30,198 nucleotides of DNA from Candidatus Heimdallarchaeota archaeon (GCA_015522385.1 WAMJ01000109.1:1-30198); one strand, 5' to 3'. Positions 7,812 to 16,396 are shown, numbered from the stretch's first letter. Program-made: numbers and translations. The notes: a model not told the origin generated them from the sequence alone.

Positions 7812-9617
7812 TTACTCGTCTAGAATGTAGGGGTAGTCACTGATATCGACAGAGTACCCAACTGTCTTCAGGAGGCTGGATATGTCCTGCGCTTCCGATA
7901 TCTCGACCACCCTGATCTCGCCATTCTCGCTGTGGACTAGGACGTCAGGTAAATCGCCTATGAGGTTGTGATCGAACTCGATGATGTCTTGGTAGGCTCC
8001 TAGAAGGGGAATGGCAATGTGGCTTTGCCCCTTGGGGTCGGGGATAGGAAAACCCGGAAGTTCGTAGGGGAACGTACTGGTGAGTGGGTATCCATCATCT
8101 GTGTAGAGTCTCTTCCCAATGTCACGTGGAACGAAGTTGCTGATCTCTCCATCCGAGTCGCAGGTTATGTCGATGAGGCGTGCAAAGGTCTTTGGCTGCT
8201 TGTACATCCCGCGGGTAGGGAGTACAGGGAAGTACTGGTTCACGAGCACCCGGTCGCACGCAGCGTTGAATACGCTGAAGTTCCCAAGTACCATGTAGTC
8301 TGGGGTAATCAGATCCCCTGCTCTATCGAGGAAGGGGTAGAATTTCGAGCGGAAAAAGAGTCTTCTGAGTTCCTGTTTCTGTTTCTCCTTAAGTATTTCG
8401 GATCTCCTTATGCCCTCCATGGAGAGGTCCTCGTTCCAGGGAAGGTTCTTCCACATCTCGATGATCTTGAGGGCGTTGAGGTCTGCATCTTTAGGGATAT
8501 AGTCTCCTTGTTCCACATGTTCTACCTTACCGGAGTTCTCCTTGTTGGAGTTCTCCTTGTCGGAGTTCTCACCGATTTGATCTTCTGAGTCTGATTTATT
8601 GTCGTTTGACAGCACGGTGTAGACATCGAGAACCTCTACAAGGACAAGTGAGGAAAGTGCTGTGATCGCCCTTCCACTCTCTGTAAGGATGTTAGGGAAG
8701 CTCCTGTCGAATACTTCATTCATCCCTCTGAATAGGGCTTCATAATATCCCTCGAATATGTTGTCCTCCATCCACCCTGTGTAATCAATTGGAAGACCAC
8801 CTCCGAAATCGATGTTTCGAAGTGCGGTGAAGCCTCTTTGCTTAATCTCTTGAAAAATTGTACTCATGAATCGTGCGTAGGTACTGAGTTCTGAGTAGTC
8901 CGTCACTTGTGACCCTGGGTGGGCGTGGATCCCAATGAGCGTATCCTGAGCGCCCGAGCTTCTCAGCAGATCCAGCACCTTCGAAAGCTCATGGATCGAG
9001 AGTCCGAACTTCGAGTCCCTACCCGAAGAGGCTCCCCATCTGCCGTGGATCTCGGCGTAGGGCTTGATACGGAGAAAGAGTTCCAGTTTCTCTCTAGGCA
9101 TGATCTCGAGGGCAAGCTTGAGCTCCTGCAAACCCTCGATGGATATAAGCACCCGGTGCCCATCAAGTACCGCTTCCCTCATCAGCTCGAAGTAGCTTCG
9201 ATCCTTCACCCCGTTGCTCATGATTATTCTCCCCTTTTGCCCTCTGAACATCTTCTTGCAGATAACAAACTCGGACTTTGTCCCCGACTCCAGACCGTAC
9301 ACGGGACTGCTATCCACCACGGTCTTGACCTCGAGCTTGCGTTGGTTGACCTTGATGGGATAGAGTGGCTTGAATCTACCTCCGAATCCATAGCGATTTG
9401 CGACACGATGGAAGGCATCGAGGCTCTTGGTTATCTGGCTGGTGATCAACTCGGGTATCCTGAGGGTGACGCTACCCTTACCGTTGATGAGATCGAGAAC
9501 CTTGCACCTAACTCCGTCTAGAGTGAGGACGAGGTCTCCGTCTTCGTCGATCGATAGGAAGTGCAGGTCACCCCGGTTGAGTCCATAGACCTCCTCCAGA
9601 GTCTTTGTCCAGTCCAT
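7812..9617 (-). CDS. speA: SpeA-type biosynthetic arginine decarboxylase
   Basis: A 601-residue PLP-dependent (fold III) arginine decarboxylase that makes agmatine and CO2 in the cytoplasm. The PLP lysine is in YPIKVNQ (about K90); VYGLESGTKSEF, IGIHAHPGSQ and NIDFGGGLPIDYTG are the expected cofactor and substrate blocks. In archaea agmatine feeds polyamines and the agmatidine of tRNA-Ile2. Most archaea use pyruvoyl-dependent enzymes instead, so this bacterial-type form suggests gene transfer. The start is ATG 9617, whose A is the last base of the upstream stop (TGATG), indicating translational coupling; GTG 9620 is the only in-frame alternative nearby. A low-complexity acidic insert (about 335-375) contains a short tandem repeat of ENSDKENSNKENSGK. 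The gene is the last of a three-gene operon with two Cache sensors. Confidence 0.92.
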   Translation of the reverse strand: MDWTKTLEEVYGLNRGDLHFLSIDEDGDLVLTLDGVRCKVLDLINGKGSVTLRIPELITSQITKSLDAFHRVANRYGFGGRFKPLYPIKVNQRKLEVKTVVDSSPVYGLESGTKSEFVICKKMFRGQKGRIIMSNGVKDRSYFELMREAVLDGHRVLISIEGLQELKLALEIMPREKLELFLRIKPYAEIHGRWGASSGRDSKFGLSIHELSKVLDLLRSSGAQDTLIGIHAHPGSQVTDYSELSTYARFMSTIFQEIKQRGFTALRNIDFGGGLPIDYTGWMEDNIFEGYYEALFRGMNEVFDRSFPNILTESGRAITALSSLVLVEVLDVYTVLSNDNKSDSEDQIGENSDKENSNKENSGKVEHVEQGDYIPKDADLNALKIIEMWKNLPWNEDLSMEGIRRSEILKEKQKQELRRLFFRSKFYPFLDRAGDLITPDYMVLGNFSVFNAACDRVLVNQYFPVLPTRGMYKQPKTFARLIDITCDSDGEISNFVPRDIGKRLYTDDGYPLTSTFPYELPGFPIPDPKGQSHIAIPLLGAYQDIIEFDHNLIGDLPDVLVHSENGEIRVVEISEAQDISSLLKTVGYSVDISDYPYILDE

Positions 9618-11044
9618 CACTTTGCCTTCTTCTTCTTGGATTCTTCCCGCAGGGTCGAGACCATGTCGGAGAACGAGCGGGTGAGCTCCCCGATCTCATC
9701 ATCACTCTCTATCGACGAGTCGATGACAACGCCGTCGAAGATGTCCTCCTTGGTCGCGTTCTGGGTGATCTGCCTCGCGATCGCCGTGAGCTTGGAGATC
9801 GGCTTGGTGATGCTCCGGGAGAGCAGTGTACCCACCACGAGCACGGTAGCAAGGATCACAACCACGACAGTGGTGATACTCTGCGTCAGACTCTCCTTCT
9901 TGGCGTTGATGTTGGACTGGATGTCTCTCACCACCGAGATGGCCTCTTCGAGTGGTACAGTGACGATGAAGTCATAGAGCTCGACTCCTGACCGGGAACG
10001 GATCGTTGAGAACGAGAGGATGTACTCGGTGGTGACGGGCTGTCCATCTACCAAGGTCTTCTTCTCGTACTCGACTGTCCCCGACTCATCGGTTGAGAGG
10101 GTGGCGAGCGCGGCGTCATCGATGGCAGAGCTGTCGTCGAAGTTCTTCTCATAGTTCCAGATCTTCGGGATGTCATCGTCCACTCCTTGGTTCTCAGAGT
10201 CCCACTGCGGATGAGCGACGAGGGTGTAGTCGTCCTTCTGCATGAGGAAGGCGTACCCACTGTCGAGGAAGTTAACGTCCAGGACCTTGTCCCTTATGGT
10301 CGTGGTCTTGAAGTCCAGACCCACCACGCCTATAAGGTCACCGTCAATGTATACTGCCTGTGTCAGTGAGATGACCAGCCCCTGCGTGATGTCCATATAG
10401 GGGGGAGAGTAGGTGAGATCCCCTCTCAGATCTACTGCCTCGATATACCAGTCCTCCTGCGGAGGATTATATTCCTTGTCTAGGTCGACCGCAGCTCCGG
10501 GGAAATTCCTGAATACTCCATCCTTGAAGGCCACGTAGAGCCAGACGTAGTTCGGGTTCTCCGCGTATATACTGCGGAAGACGAGATCCAATGATGAAGA
10601 TCTCTTGACGGTCTCATTCATCTGTGGTGTAAGCGTACCGGGGTAGTAGTAGGTAGAGGTTGTCTTGGAGATCACCTCGCCGTATGTCGGATCCAACTCG
10701 TTGTCAGGGAGCGTGGTATTGAACTCCGAGTCGGGGTAGCTCGGTCGCTCCCCGATGGCCGAGTCCGTCTTGAAGAGCTCTTCGGTCGCCTTGACGATCC
10801 TCTGGACTGCACCCTCTGCGTTGGAGAACTTCTGCTCAATGATACGTGAGTTTTCCTCGCTGTTCTTCCCAATGTTGGTGATGATCTGGTCCTTGAGCTC
10901 CTGGGTCGAGAGGTCGATGGTGTTCTCCCCGATCGAGGAGATGTTGTTAAGCGTCAGTCCCGATATCAGCAACATGGAAACCAGAGCGATTCCGAAGAAG
11001 CTGATGAGTAGTTGTGCCTGAATGCTAATGTCGCGTAGTTTCAT
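9617..11044 (-). CDS. dCache-HAMP membrane sensor without output domain
   Basis: A 475-residue protein with TM1 at about 11-33, a long extracellular double-Cache region (about 45-365), TM2 at about 390-408 (TVVVVILATVLVVGTLL) and a HAMP domain to the end (about 409-465), finishing in a lysine tail. Cache hallmarks include NPNYVWLYVAF, EDWYIEA, SPPYMDITQGLVISL and LIGVVGLDF. No kinase, methyl-accepting, cyclase or other effector follows the HAMP. The Arg usually preceding WY in amino-acid-binding dCache_1 domains is not evident, so the ligand is open. GGAGG sits just before ATG 11044, and 12 nt separate it from the upstream VWA gene. The stop overlaps the speA start. Clear blocks shared with the VWA protein show that the two sensors are paralogues. 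Confidence 0.85.
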   Translation of the reverse strand: MKLRDISIQAQLLISFFGIALVSMLLISGLTLNNISSIGENTIDLSTQELKDQIITNIGKNSEENSRIIEQKFSNAEGAVQRIVKATEELFKTDSAIGERPSYPDSEFNTTLPDNELDPTYGEVISKTTSTYYYPGTLTPQMNETVKRSSSLDLVFRSIYAENPNYVWLYVAFKDGVFRNFPGAAVDLDKEYNPPQEDWYIEAVDLRGDLTYSPPYMDITQGLVISLTQAVYIDGDLIGVVGLDFKTTTIRDKVLDVNFLDSGYAFLMQKDDYTLVAHPQWDSENQGVDDDIPKIWNYEKNFDDSSAIDDAALATLSTDESGTVEYEKKTLVDGQPVTTEYILSFSTIRSRSGVELYDFIVTVPLEEAISVVRDIQSNINAKKESLTQSITTVVVVILATVLVVGTLLSRSITKPISKLTAIARQITQNATKEDIFDGVVIDSSIESDDEIGELTRSFSDMVSTLREESKKKKAK

Positions 11045-11056
11045 TTCTCTTCCTCC

Positions 11057-13693
11057 TTAGTTGTCGGGCACGAAGCCCTCGACGTCGACAGACATGAGCA
11101 TGGTTGAGACCTCCTCGAATGCAGAGGAGATAGCCTCTCCCACCCCCGAGCTGACGTCTATGTACCGTCCGTTGTCGGTCGCCTCGCACATCTCGATGAA
11201 GTGCTCGGTGTCTTGTAGTCTACCCACGCCAATGATCACGAGGTTTGTCCCCACACTCTCACGGGCCATTTTCTTCAACTTAGAGATGGTGTAGACCTTG
11301 CTGGAGTTGTCATCCCCGTCTGTGAGAGCTATCAACCACGAGTCGAGGGCAGTCGTCCTGTCCAGTTCCTCGAAAGCCTTTCCGAGAGCATCGTAGAAAG
11401 CCGTGGAACCTGTCGGTCTGGTCAGTTTGTTCATCGTCAGGAGGATCATCCGCTCATTACCCTCCTTTATTGTGGGGGGGATGAGCTCCTGCACCCTGCT
11501 GGAGAACTTGATAAGCCGGACGATGTCCTTAGGACCCACCTGATTCTTGAAGATCTCGATCATTCCCTTGCGGGCAGCGGTCATTCTCTTTCCAGCCATA
11601 CTACCTGACGTGTCGATAACAAATGTCACTTCTTTCCTCTTAGCGGAGGAGGCTATGTTATTAATCTTGTTGGAGATCTCGTCCGCGAGTTGTGTCTCAC
11701 CCTTCTCACGGTAGAGCTCTTCGAGGTTCTTCAGGGAGCTCATTCCCACCCTGACATCGATCTCCTCTGAGAGCTTGACCGCCTGCATGAAGTCCTCAAT
11801 TGCCAGATCTGTCGCTCCAGTAGCTCGGTGGTACATCCCCTGATTGAATCGTGCGTAGGCAAGGGCTCGGTCGCTCCCCAGTGATGTGGCAATCGACATC
11901 TCCTCGTCGAAGAGAGTTTTTGCCCTCTTGAGGTCTCCTCTCTGTAGGGCAATAGTCCCTAGATTTCCGTAGCGGGATGCAAATCCTTTGGAGTTGTCAA
12001 CCTGTCTGTCGAGGTCAAGAGCCTTGTTGATGTACTCCTCGGCTCTGTCGTACTGCTCAATGTCCCTAAAGAGGAGTCCAATGTTGTTGTACCGGGATGC
12101 GAGGGATACAGTGAGGTCTATCCTGTCGGCTTCATCTGCGTTCTCAAGAAGTTCCTCTGCAATGCTGATGGACTCCCTGTATGCAGCATTTGCGTCCTTG
12201 AGGTTACCCAGTGCCCTGTGGATATTACCGATGTTGTTCAGGCAGATCCCCTCTCCCTTCCTGTTCTTGAGTGTCCGGAAAAGGTCAAGAGCTTTCTGGT
12301 AGTTGTCCATTGCACGATTGAGGTTCCCCGCATAGTACTCCTCGTTCCCGAACCTGAGTGTGGTGACGAGACCTGAGAAGGTGTCATAGAGCATGGATAC
12401 CTCTGCTGAGCTTCCTCCCTGCCCCATGAGATCCCTGCTGAGGTCACCTCTTGTGATCTGCTGGCAGACCTCGTTGAGTTCGTTCACAGGGTCGACAATC
12501 CTGTCAGATATCCAGCGTGCGACGAGGACGATCATGGTAGCAAGTAGTACGACGAGGACTAAGAAGAGCAGCATCCCTGTCCAAAACTCTAAGAATATCC
12601 TGTCCCTTATGCTCTGGGCTGGCTGCAGAATGTCGGACTCTGGAACCACGGTGAACAGGATGAAGCCGCTATCGACCTCCTCGTACGAGGCGTACCATAG
12701 TTTCCCGGACTTTATGTACGTCGACTGTCCATTCTCCGACTTCGAGGTCGAGAGTACGGTGCTGAAAGCTGTGGACTCGAGGTCATTGACCGATGTTCCA
12801 AAAAGCCCGGCATCGTCCACCAGCGCGGGGTGCATCATGATGTTTCCATCCGTGTCCGTGAGGAAGGAATAGCCGTTCTGCAATACCGTCGCTCCGAGGA
12901 TAGCCTCCTGAACTGCGCCCAGAGGGAGGTCGATAGAGATCACCCCGACAAGGGTTCCGTTGTCGTACTTCACGGGCATGGAGGATGTCAGGACGAGACC
13001 CGACTCTGGATCCAGATCAAGGAAGGTATTCAGACCATCCTTTGCGACCGCCTTGGTGTACCAGTTCTCCTGCTTGACATTGTACGACTCCTCTCGTGCC
13101 CAGCTCATATCGTTGTATGGGAGCTGCCTGAAGAAGGACGCCTCCTCGAATCCCATGTAGATCCAGATGTAGTTGGGGTTGGAGGCGTGGATCGACTTGA
13201 AGATGAACTCCAGATTGGATGAGGTGTCTATGAGCGACCTGTGATCCTGCTGGAACTGGCCGAACTGACCTGGTGTGGTGACCCCCGGGGCGAAGATGGT
13301 GGTCACGTCCCATGACGCGGGACCGAGTCCGTAGTAGTCCTCAACGAATTTACCGGGTGGAGTTCTGAGATCGACTGAGGAGTCTGCCCAGTAGGACTCG
13401 ATAGGTGTGGCGTTCACCCTTCCATTGAAGAGGTCCGTAGCGTACTCCCAAGCCATCTTTATGTCCGTCCGTACGCCCTTTATGTACTCGTCAACGAGTA
13501 GGGAGGTGTCCTTAGCGACAACCTGTAGATTCGAGAGTTCCTCCTGCTTCATCACCTCGAATGTCTGGTCTGCGCTCTCCGTGGAGAAGTTGAAGACCAT
13601 GTAACTGCTAACCGAGACGACCAGGAGAATACCCACTATGAGGGTTCCGAGTATCGATACCAGAATTTTCCCACGTATGGTACGTATTCTCAT
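11057..13693 (-). CDS. dCache-HAMP-TPR-VWA membrane protein
   Basis: An 878-residue multidomain sensor. TM1 is at about 9-31. An extracellular double Cache (about 45-350) has NPNYIWIYMGF, ENWYTKAV and TLVGVISIDLP. TM2 is at about 371-394 (MLLFLVLVVLLATMIVLVA), then HAMP (about 395-445). TPR repeats (about 450-680) include GEGICLNNIGNIHRALGNL and RYNNIGLLFRDIEQYDRAEE. A C-terminal VWA domain (about 690-870) has a complete MIDAS: DTSGS (D694, S696, S698), the Thr in GSTAFY (about 764) and the Asp in LTDGDD. It should sense an external ligand and present a cytoplasmic TPR-VWA scaffold to partners. It is the first gene of the operon with the dCache-HAMP protein and speA. The start is ATG 13693 behind a strong TATA box. 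I know of no named family with this exact architecture. Confidence 0.87.
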   Translation of the reverse strand: MRIRTIRGKILVSILGTLIVGILLVVSVSSYMVFNFSTESADQTFEVMKQEELSNLQVVAKDTSLLVDEYIKGVRTDIKMAWEYATDLFNGRVNATPIESYWADSSVDLRTPPGKFVEDYYGLGPASWDVTTIFAPGVTTPGQFGQFQQDHRSLIDTSSNLEFIFKSIHASNPNYIWIYMGFEEASFFRQLPYNDMSWAREESYNVKQENWYTKAVAKDGLNTFLDLDPESGLVLTSSMPVKYDNGTLVGVISIDLPLGAVQEAILGATVLQNGYSFLTDTDGNIMMHPALVDDAGLFGTSVNDLESTAFSTVLSTSKSENGQSTYIKSGKLWYASYEEVDSGFILFTVVPESDILQPAQSIRDRIFLEFWTGMLLFLVLVVLLATMIVLVARWISDRIVDPVNELNEVCQQITRGDLSRDLMGQGGSSAEVSMLYDTFSGLVTTLRFGNEEYYAGNLNRAMDNYQKALDLFRTLKNRKGEGICLNNIGNIHRALGNLKDANAAYRESISIAEELLENADEADRIDLTVSLASRYNNIGLLFRDIEQYDRAEEYINKALDLDRQVDNSKGFASRYGNLGTIALQRGDLKRAKTLFDEEMSIATSLGSDRALAYARFNQGMYHRATGATDLAIEDFMQAVKLSEEIDVRVGMSSLKNLEELYREKGETQLADEISNKINNIASSAKRKEVTFVIDTSGSMAGKRMTAARKGMIEIFKNQVGPKDIVRLIKFSSRVQELIPPTIKEGNERMILLTMNKLTRPTGSTAFYDALGKAFEELDRTTALDSWLIALTDGDDNSSKVYTISKLKKMARESVGTNLVIIGVGRLQDTEHFIEMCEATDNGRYIDVSSGVGEAISSAFEEVSTMLMSVDVEGFVPDN

Positions 13694-13720
13694 GAATTCA
13701 CCAAATGGGTGTAGGGAAAA

Positions 13721-13733
13721 TTAAATATTTAAA
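13721..13733 (-). promoter_or_regulatory. TATA box of the Cache-VWA/speA operon
   Basis: On the minus strand TTTAAATATTTAA lies 28-40 nt upstream of ATG 13693, a near-ideal archaeal TATA element. No comparable element lies between the three genes, whose spacing is 12 nt and a 1-nt overlap, so this promoter probably drives all of them. Confidence 0.65.
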
Positions 13734-13895
13734 CGCTCCGATCACATTGTCAACAACTGAACGGTTTCAGGACTCGCATTCCTCGCGGAGAGACAACTTG
13801 ATGGAAAAGTGAAAATGCAAAGGGTCAAGTTCCCATACATGAATTAGTGTACAATTCATAGAGACATAACCATTCCATAAAGGAAGAGTGAATTA

Positions 13896-14841
13896 TTATC
13901 GGTAAAGCCCCCTATACCTTCTTCTGATTATTGGGATGATTCCCGGAGCACCAGTGCCAGCACTCCGATATCAAAGGGGAAGGGAGTGCTTTCTACCTTG
14001 CTTGCATCGCTCTGCTCAAATGTAGAAGAGGAGACCAGATCAGAGCTCTTTAAATCATCTCTTACTAGTTCGACCTCCTTCTCAAAAGTGGGATCAAACT
14101 CCCATTCTGGAAGGTTGTCCCGTTGACGTAGATTTCAGAGTTGTTTGGTTCCTACCCTTGATATGATCTGAATATGGGCTTGAGATAGACCTCATCTCCA
14201 AGTGCAGTGTAATTTACTGACCAGATATCGTTGTCAATAAAGGTCGAGAACATCTAGGCGATGAGCGTAGAATTATCCCGTAGATAGACAAGATCCTGCA
14301 CGAAAGAATTATTCCCAGCTACTAATGTCCTTGAATTTTGGAAATCACGCCTGTAGTCCTCTGCGGATGGTTGTGTCGCATTGACGTAGAGATAATCTGT
14401 TATGTCCCAGTAGTCCTTCACCCACACTGATGAGTCGAATACAGTGAATGCCAGAACTGAACTCCATGCTCCGTTTGGGTTCCCTTGCTGAATTTCATAT
14501 AGAACACGTGAATCATTATTGTACTACCACCTGCTTAGATTCTCAAGATAGAACATTTCAGAGTATACTGGATAGAGAGTGTCGAATGTTCCATTGATGA
14601 TCTGCCACTCTATCCAAACACCATTAATGTCCTCCGAAGCGTTCATTGAACTTACAGTCCATGGACTGTAGCTGGTGAACTTGATCGTAATGTTCGAAAA
14701 CTCCAGTGAATTGGGACTCTGGTACCGAGTAAAATCCTAGCCGATAATTACATCCAACTCCTTCGCAGATGCGGGAAGGAAAGCTACTAGTGCAATCACT
14801 ATGAAGGCAAAAATACTATGTGTTAATTGCTTCAAATACAT
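13896..14841 (-). pseudogene. secreted, C-terminally anchored protein, decayed (four TAGs, two frameshifts)
   Basis: No intact ORF exists here, yet one frame from ATG 14841 reads as a secreted protein. It begins with a signal peptide (MYLKQLTHSIFAFIVIALVA, cleavage after ASA) followed by Asn-sequon-rich, Trp/Tyr-rich sequence such as INGVWIEWQIINGTF and FDSSVWVKDYWDITDYLYVN. It is interrupted only by TAG codons at 14737-14739, 14524-14526, 14254-14256 and 14152-14154. A 1-nt shift near 14108-14122 continues as LPEWEFDPTFEKEVELVRDD, and a second near 13941-13950 restores a C-terminal membrane segment GVLALVL, then PGIIPIIRRRYRGLYR and TAA at 13896-13898. The layout (signal peptide, glycosylated ectodomain, C-terminal TM, basic tail) fits a cell-surface protein. 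I do not recognise the family. Confidence 0.75.
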
Positions 14842-14872
14842 TGCCTTATAACTGGCGATTATTTTTCAACAC

Positions 14873-14884
14873 TTTTAAATATTT
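14873..14884 (-). promoter_or_regulatory. TATA box of the decayed surface-protein gene
   Basis: TTTTAAATATTT (+ strand) lies 32-43 nt upstream of ATG 14841 on the minus strand, about where a TATA box is expected. The promoter thus seems to survive although the gene is broken. The rest of 14885-15087 is AT-rich with no gene that I can see. Confidence 0.45.
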
Positions 14885-15087
14885 GGATTTTTACACTTAA
14901 TTTTAGAAACAAAACTAAATGATGGTTTAATAAAATTTACTTGTCATTAAATCTTTCCACGCCTGTATTTACCAGTGTACTTCCTGAGAAATCCATTGTG
15001 CGTTAGAAATAGATTTTTCTTACAGGTATCGTTAGATTCGAGAAGTAGACCACATTCATCCCCGAAAATAATTGGGCCGATACTCAT

Positions 15088-15096
15088 AATTTATAG
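15088..15096 (+). promoter_or_regulatory. TATA box of the 15118 gene
   Basis: AATTTATAG lies 22-30 nt before ATG 15118, consistent with a leaderless transcript. Confidence 0.5.
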
Positions 15097-15117
15097 CTTG
15101 CGTGTCCCAAATAACCT

Positions 15118-15624
15118 ATGACCACAGATGAACTGCTGGCGATACTGATGAGAGAGGGCGAGATCTACCTGAGGAATCTCGCTGTACCCTTGACCATAAC
15201 CCTCATTGCATCGTTCTCCCTGATCCGGGGAGTGAGAGCATACGAGCTCGGGAGGCTGAGGAACAAGCACCGGGACAAGGTAATCGATGAGATTCTCAAG
15301 ATCTCCCATACCTACAACGAGTTCCTCGACATGTTCCACATCCGATCCAAATACAATCCCCAGACCATAGAGACCATAAGCGAGAAGATGGCCCTTGAGA
15401 TGGCAAACCTCTCAGGTCTCTCGGCCGTCTACTTTGCCAAGAAGTCAAATATCGAGAAACTGAAAGAGCAGCTGAAGCAGATGAGGAGTCTCTATACCCT
15501 CCTTGTCGGCAGGAAGGAACCCTTCCAACCCGTCAGCCCCACCGACTACGTGAAGTACCAAGAGGAGTTCGCCGAGATCATCACCGACATGATGAAGATT
15601 GTTCGGCACTCTAGGCTGATCTGA
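15118..15624 (+). CDS. hypothetical protein with one membrane segment and coiled coil
   Basis: A 168-residue protein that I do not recognise. One hydrophobic segment at about 21-38 (LAVPLTITLIASFSLI) is followed by RGVRAYELGRLRNKHRDK, so the N-terminus is short and the basic side is cytoplasmic. The remainder (about 45-165) is helical with heptad-like charge patterns (KKSNIEKLKEQLKQMRSL). This suits a membrane-anchored cytoplasmic helical protein. The start is set by the TATA box 22-30 nt upstream. It is convergent with the ParB-like gene 48 nt beyond its stop codon, so no operon partner is evident. Confidence 0.75.
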   Translation: MTTDELLAILMREGEIYLRNLAVPLTITLIASFSLIRGVRAYELGRLRNKHRDKVIDEILKISHTYNEFLDMFHIRSKYNPQTIETISEKMALEMANLSGLSAVYFAKKSNIEKLKEQLKQMRSLYTLLVGRKEPFQPVSPTDYVKYQEEFAEIITDMMKIVRHSRLI

Positions 15625-15672
15625 TGACAGAATGGATATGGAACACTGTCACGTACCCGAAACCACTCTGTG

Positions 15673-16053
15673 CTAAGGCTCCTTGCCCATATCCTTGCGC
15701 ATCCTTTGGCAGCGACCCAGCCAGAGAACCTCGTACTCATCGTGGGGAATAATCCGTTCAGCCAACTCTGCAACCCCAAGAACCCCCTCCTCGTTGCACC
15801 ATCGAAGACATACCTCATACTCGTCCCAGTCGAGATCCTCGTCCTCCCACTCGACCTCTATGGTATCCTCCCCCCTGAGGTATAGAGCGACCGCTCTCGT
15901 GTGCCCGTCCGTCATCATCATGTGACCATCCATCTGCTTCACCGGGACAGGGGGTAGATCCTCACCACTATCAATCAGCTCCTGAACACGCCTGAGTTTT
16001 AGCTTGCTGATGTAGAGCTGGGAAGGACTGAGCTCGGAGATGTCAACCCTCAC
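15673..16053 (-). CDS. small ParB/Srx-fold domain protein
   Basis: A protein of about 126 residues with the ParB N-terminal (sulfiredoxin-like) fold. An N-terminal block VDISELSPSQLYIS precedes the helix KLRRVQELIDSG, the strand PVPVKQMDGHMMMTDGHTR with the typical DGHTR motif, and the helix AVALYLRG. ParB-like domains bind CTP or act as nucleases or kinases on DNA or proteins. This one lacks the DNA-binding HTH of true ParB, so a partition role is unlikely. GGAGG at about 16062-16066 (minus strand) is spaced 8 nt from GTG 16053, so I prefer that start over GTG 16062, which overlaps the ribosome binding site itself. The last third is acidic and rich in Trp and Glu. Confidence 0.72.
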   Translation of the reverse strand: MRVDISELSPSQLYISKLKLRRVQELIDSGEDLPPVPVKQMDGHMMMTDGHTRAVALYLRGEDTIEVEWEDEDLDWDEYEVCLRWCNEEGVLGVAELAERIIPHDEYEVLWLGRCQRMRKDMGKEP

Positions 16054-16165
16054 ACAGCCCACCTCCTATGTGGAATGGATCTTATGAGAAATCCAGAGCG
16101 ATACAACTTCATCAGATGCCTACTCTGTCTCATCTATTTATCCATTGACCCTAGAACGTGTAGGA

Positions 16166-16363
16166 TTAGCCAAGGATCCACCGTTCTACATCTGCCCCCA
16201 TTGGGTCAAATGTCGTGAGTGGTATCAAATCCATCTGGTGGATTAATCTTCTGCCATACCCTTTTCTCAGGACTCCCTGCCGATTCTTCGCGACACCTAC
16301 CACTAAAATTTTAATACCTTGTAGTCGTAGGTAGTTTGGTGCTTCCTTAACGGGAACCTGCAC
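16166..16363 (-). CDS. doubtful small ORF or gene fragment
   Basis: A 65-codon ORF starting at GTG 16363, with a protein-like sequence (GIKILVVGVAKNRQGVLRKG, then HQMDLIPLTTFDPMGADVE) but no family that I recognise. It sits just upstream of the tRNA-Asn gene and on the opposite strand, with no clear ribosome binding site and only weak promoter candidates. It could be a fragment of a larger lost gene. The rest of the gap 16063-16396 holds nothing that I can identify. Confidence 0.22.
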   Translation of the reverse strand: MQVPVKEAPNYLRLQGIKILVVGVAKNRQGVLRKGYGRRLIHQMDLIPLTTFDPMGADVERWILG

Positions 16364-16396
16364 CGCTCTTAACCGGTGAAAAATCGGTGTAGAATT

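Noticed and set aside
8019..8588. 189-codon plus-strand ORF, and a similar one at 8919-9521
   Set aside because: Both are antisense to the strongly conserved speA frame; composition is a reflection of the coding strand.
13896..14841. TAG recoded as an amino acid (pyrrolysine or other) across this genome
   Set aside because: The intact peptidase (TAG 2001-2003) and the membrane protein (TAG 18529-18531) end at TAG at family-like lengths, the CARF pseudogene also has a TGA, and this gene has two frameshifts as well. No pylT-like tRNA is visible in the window.
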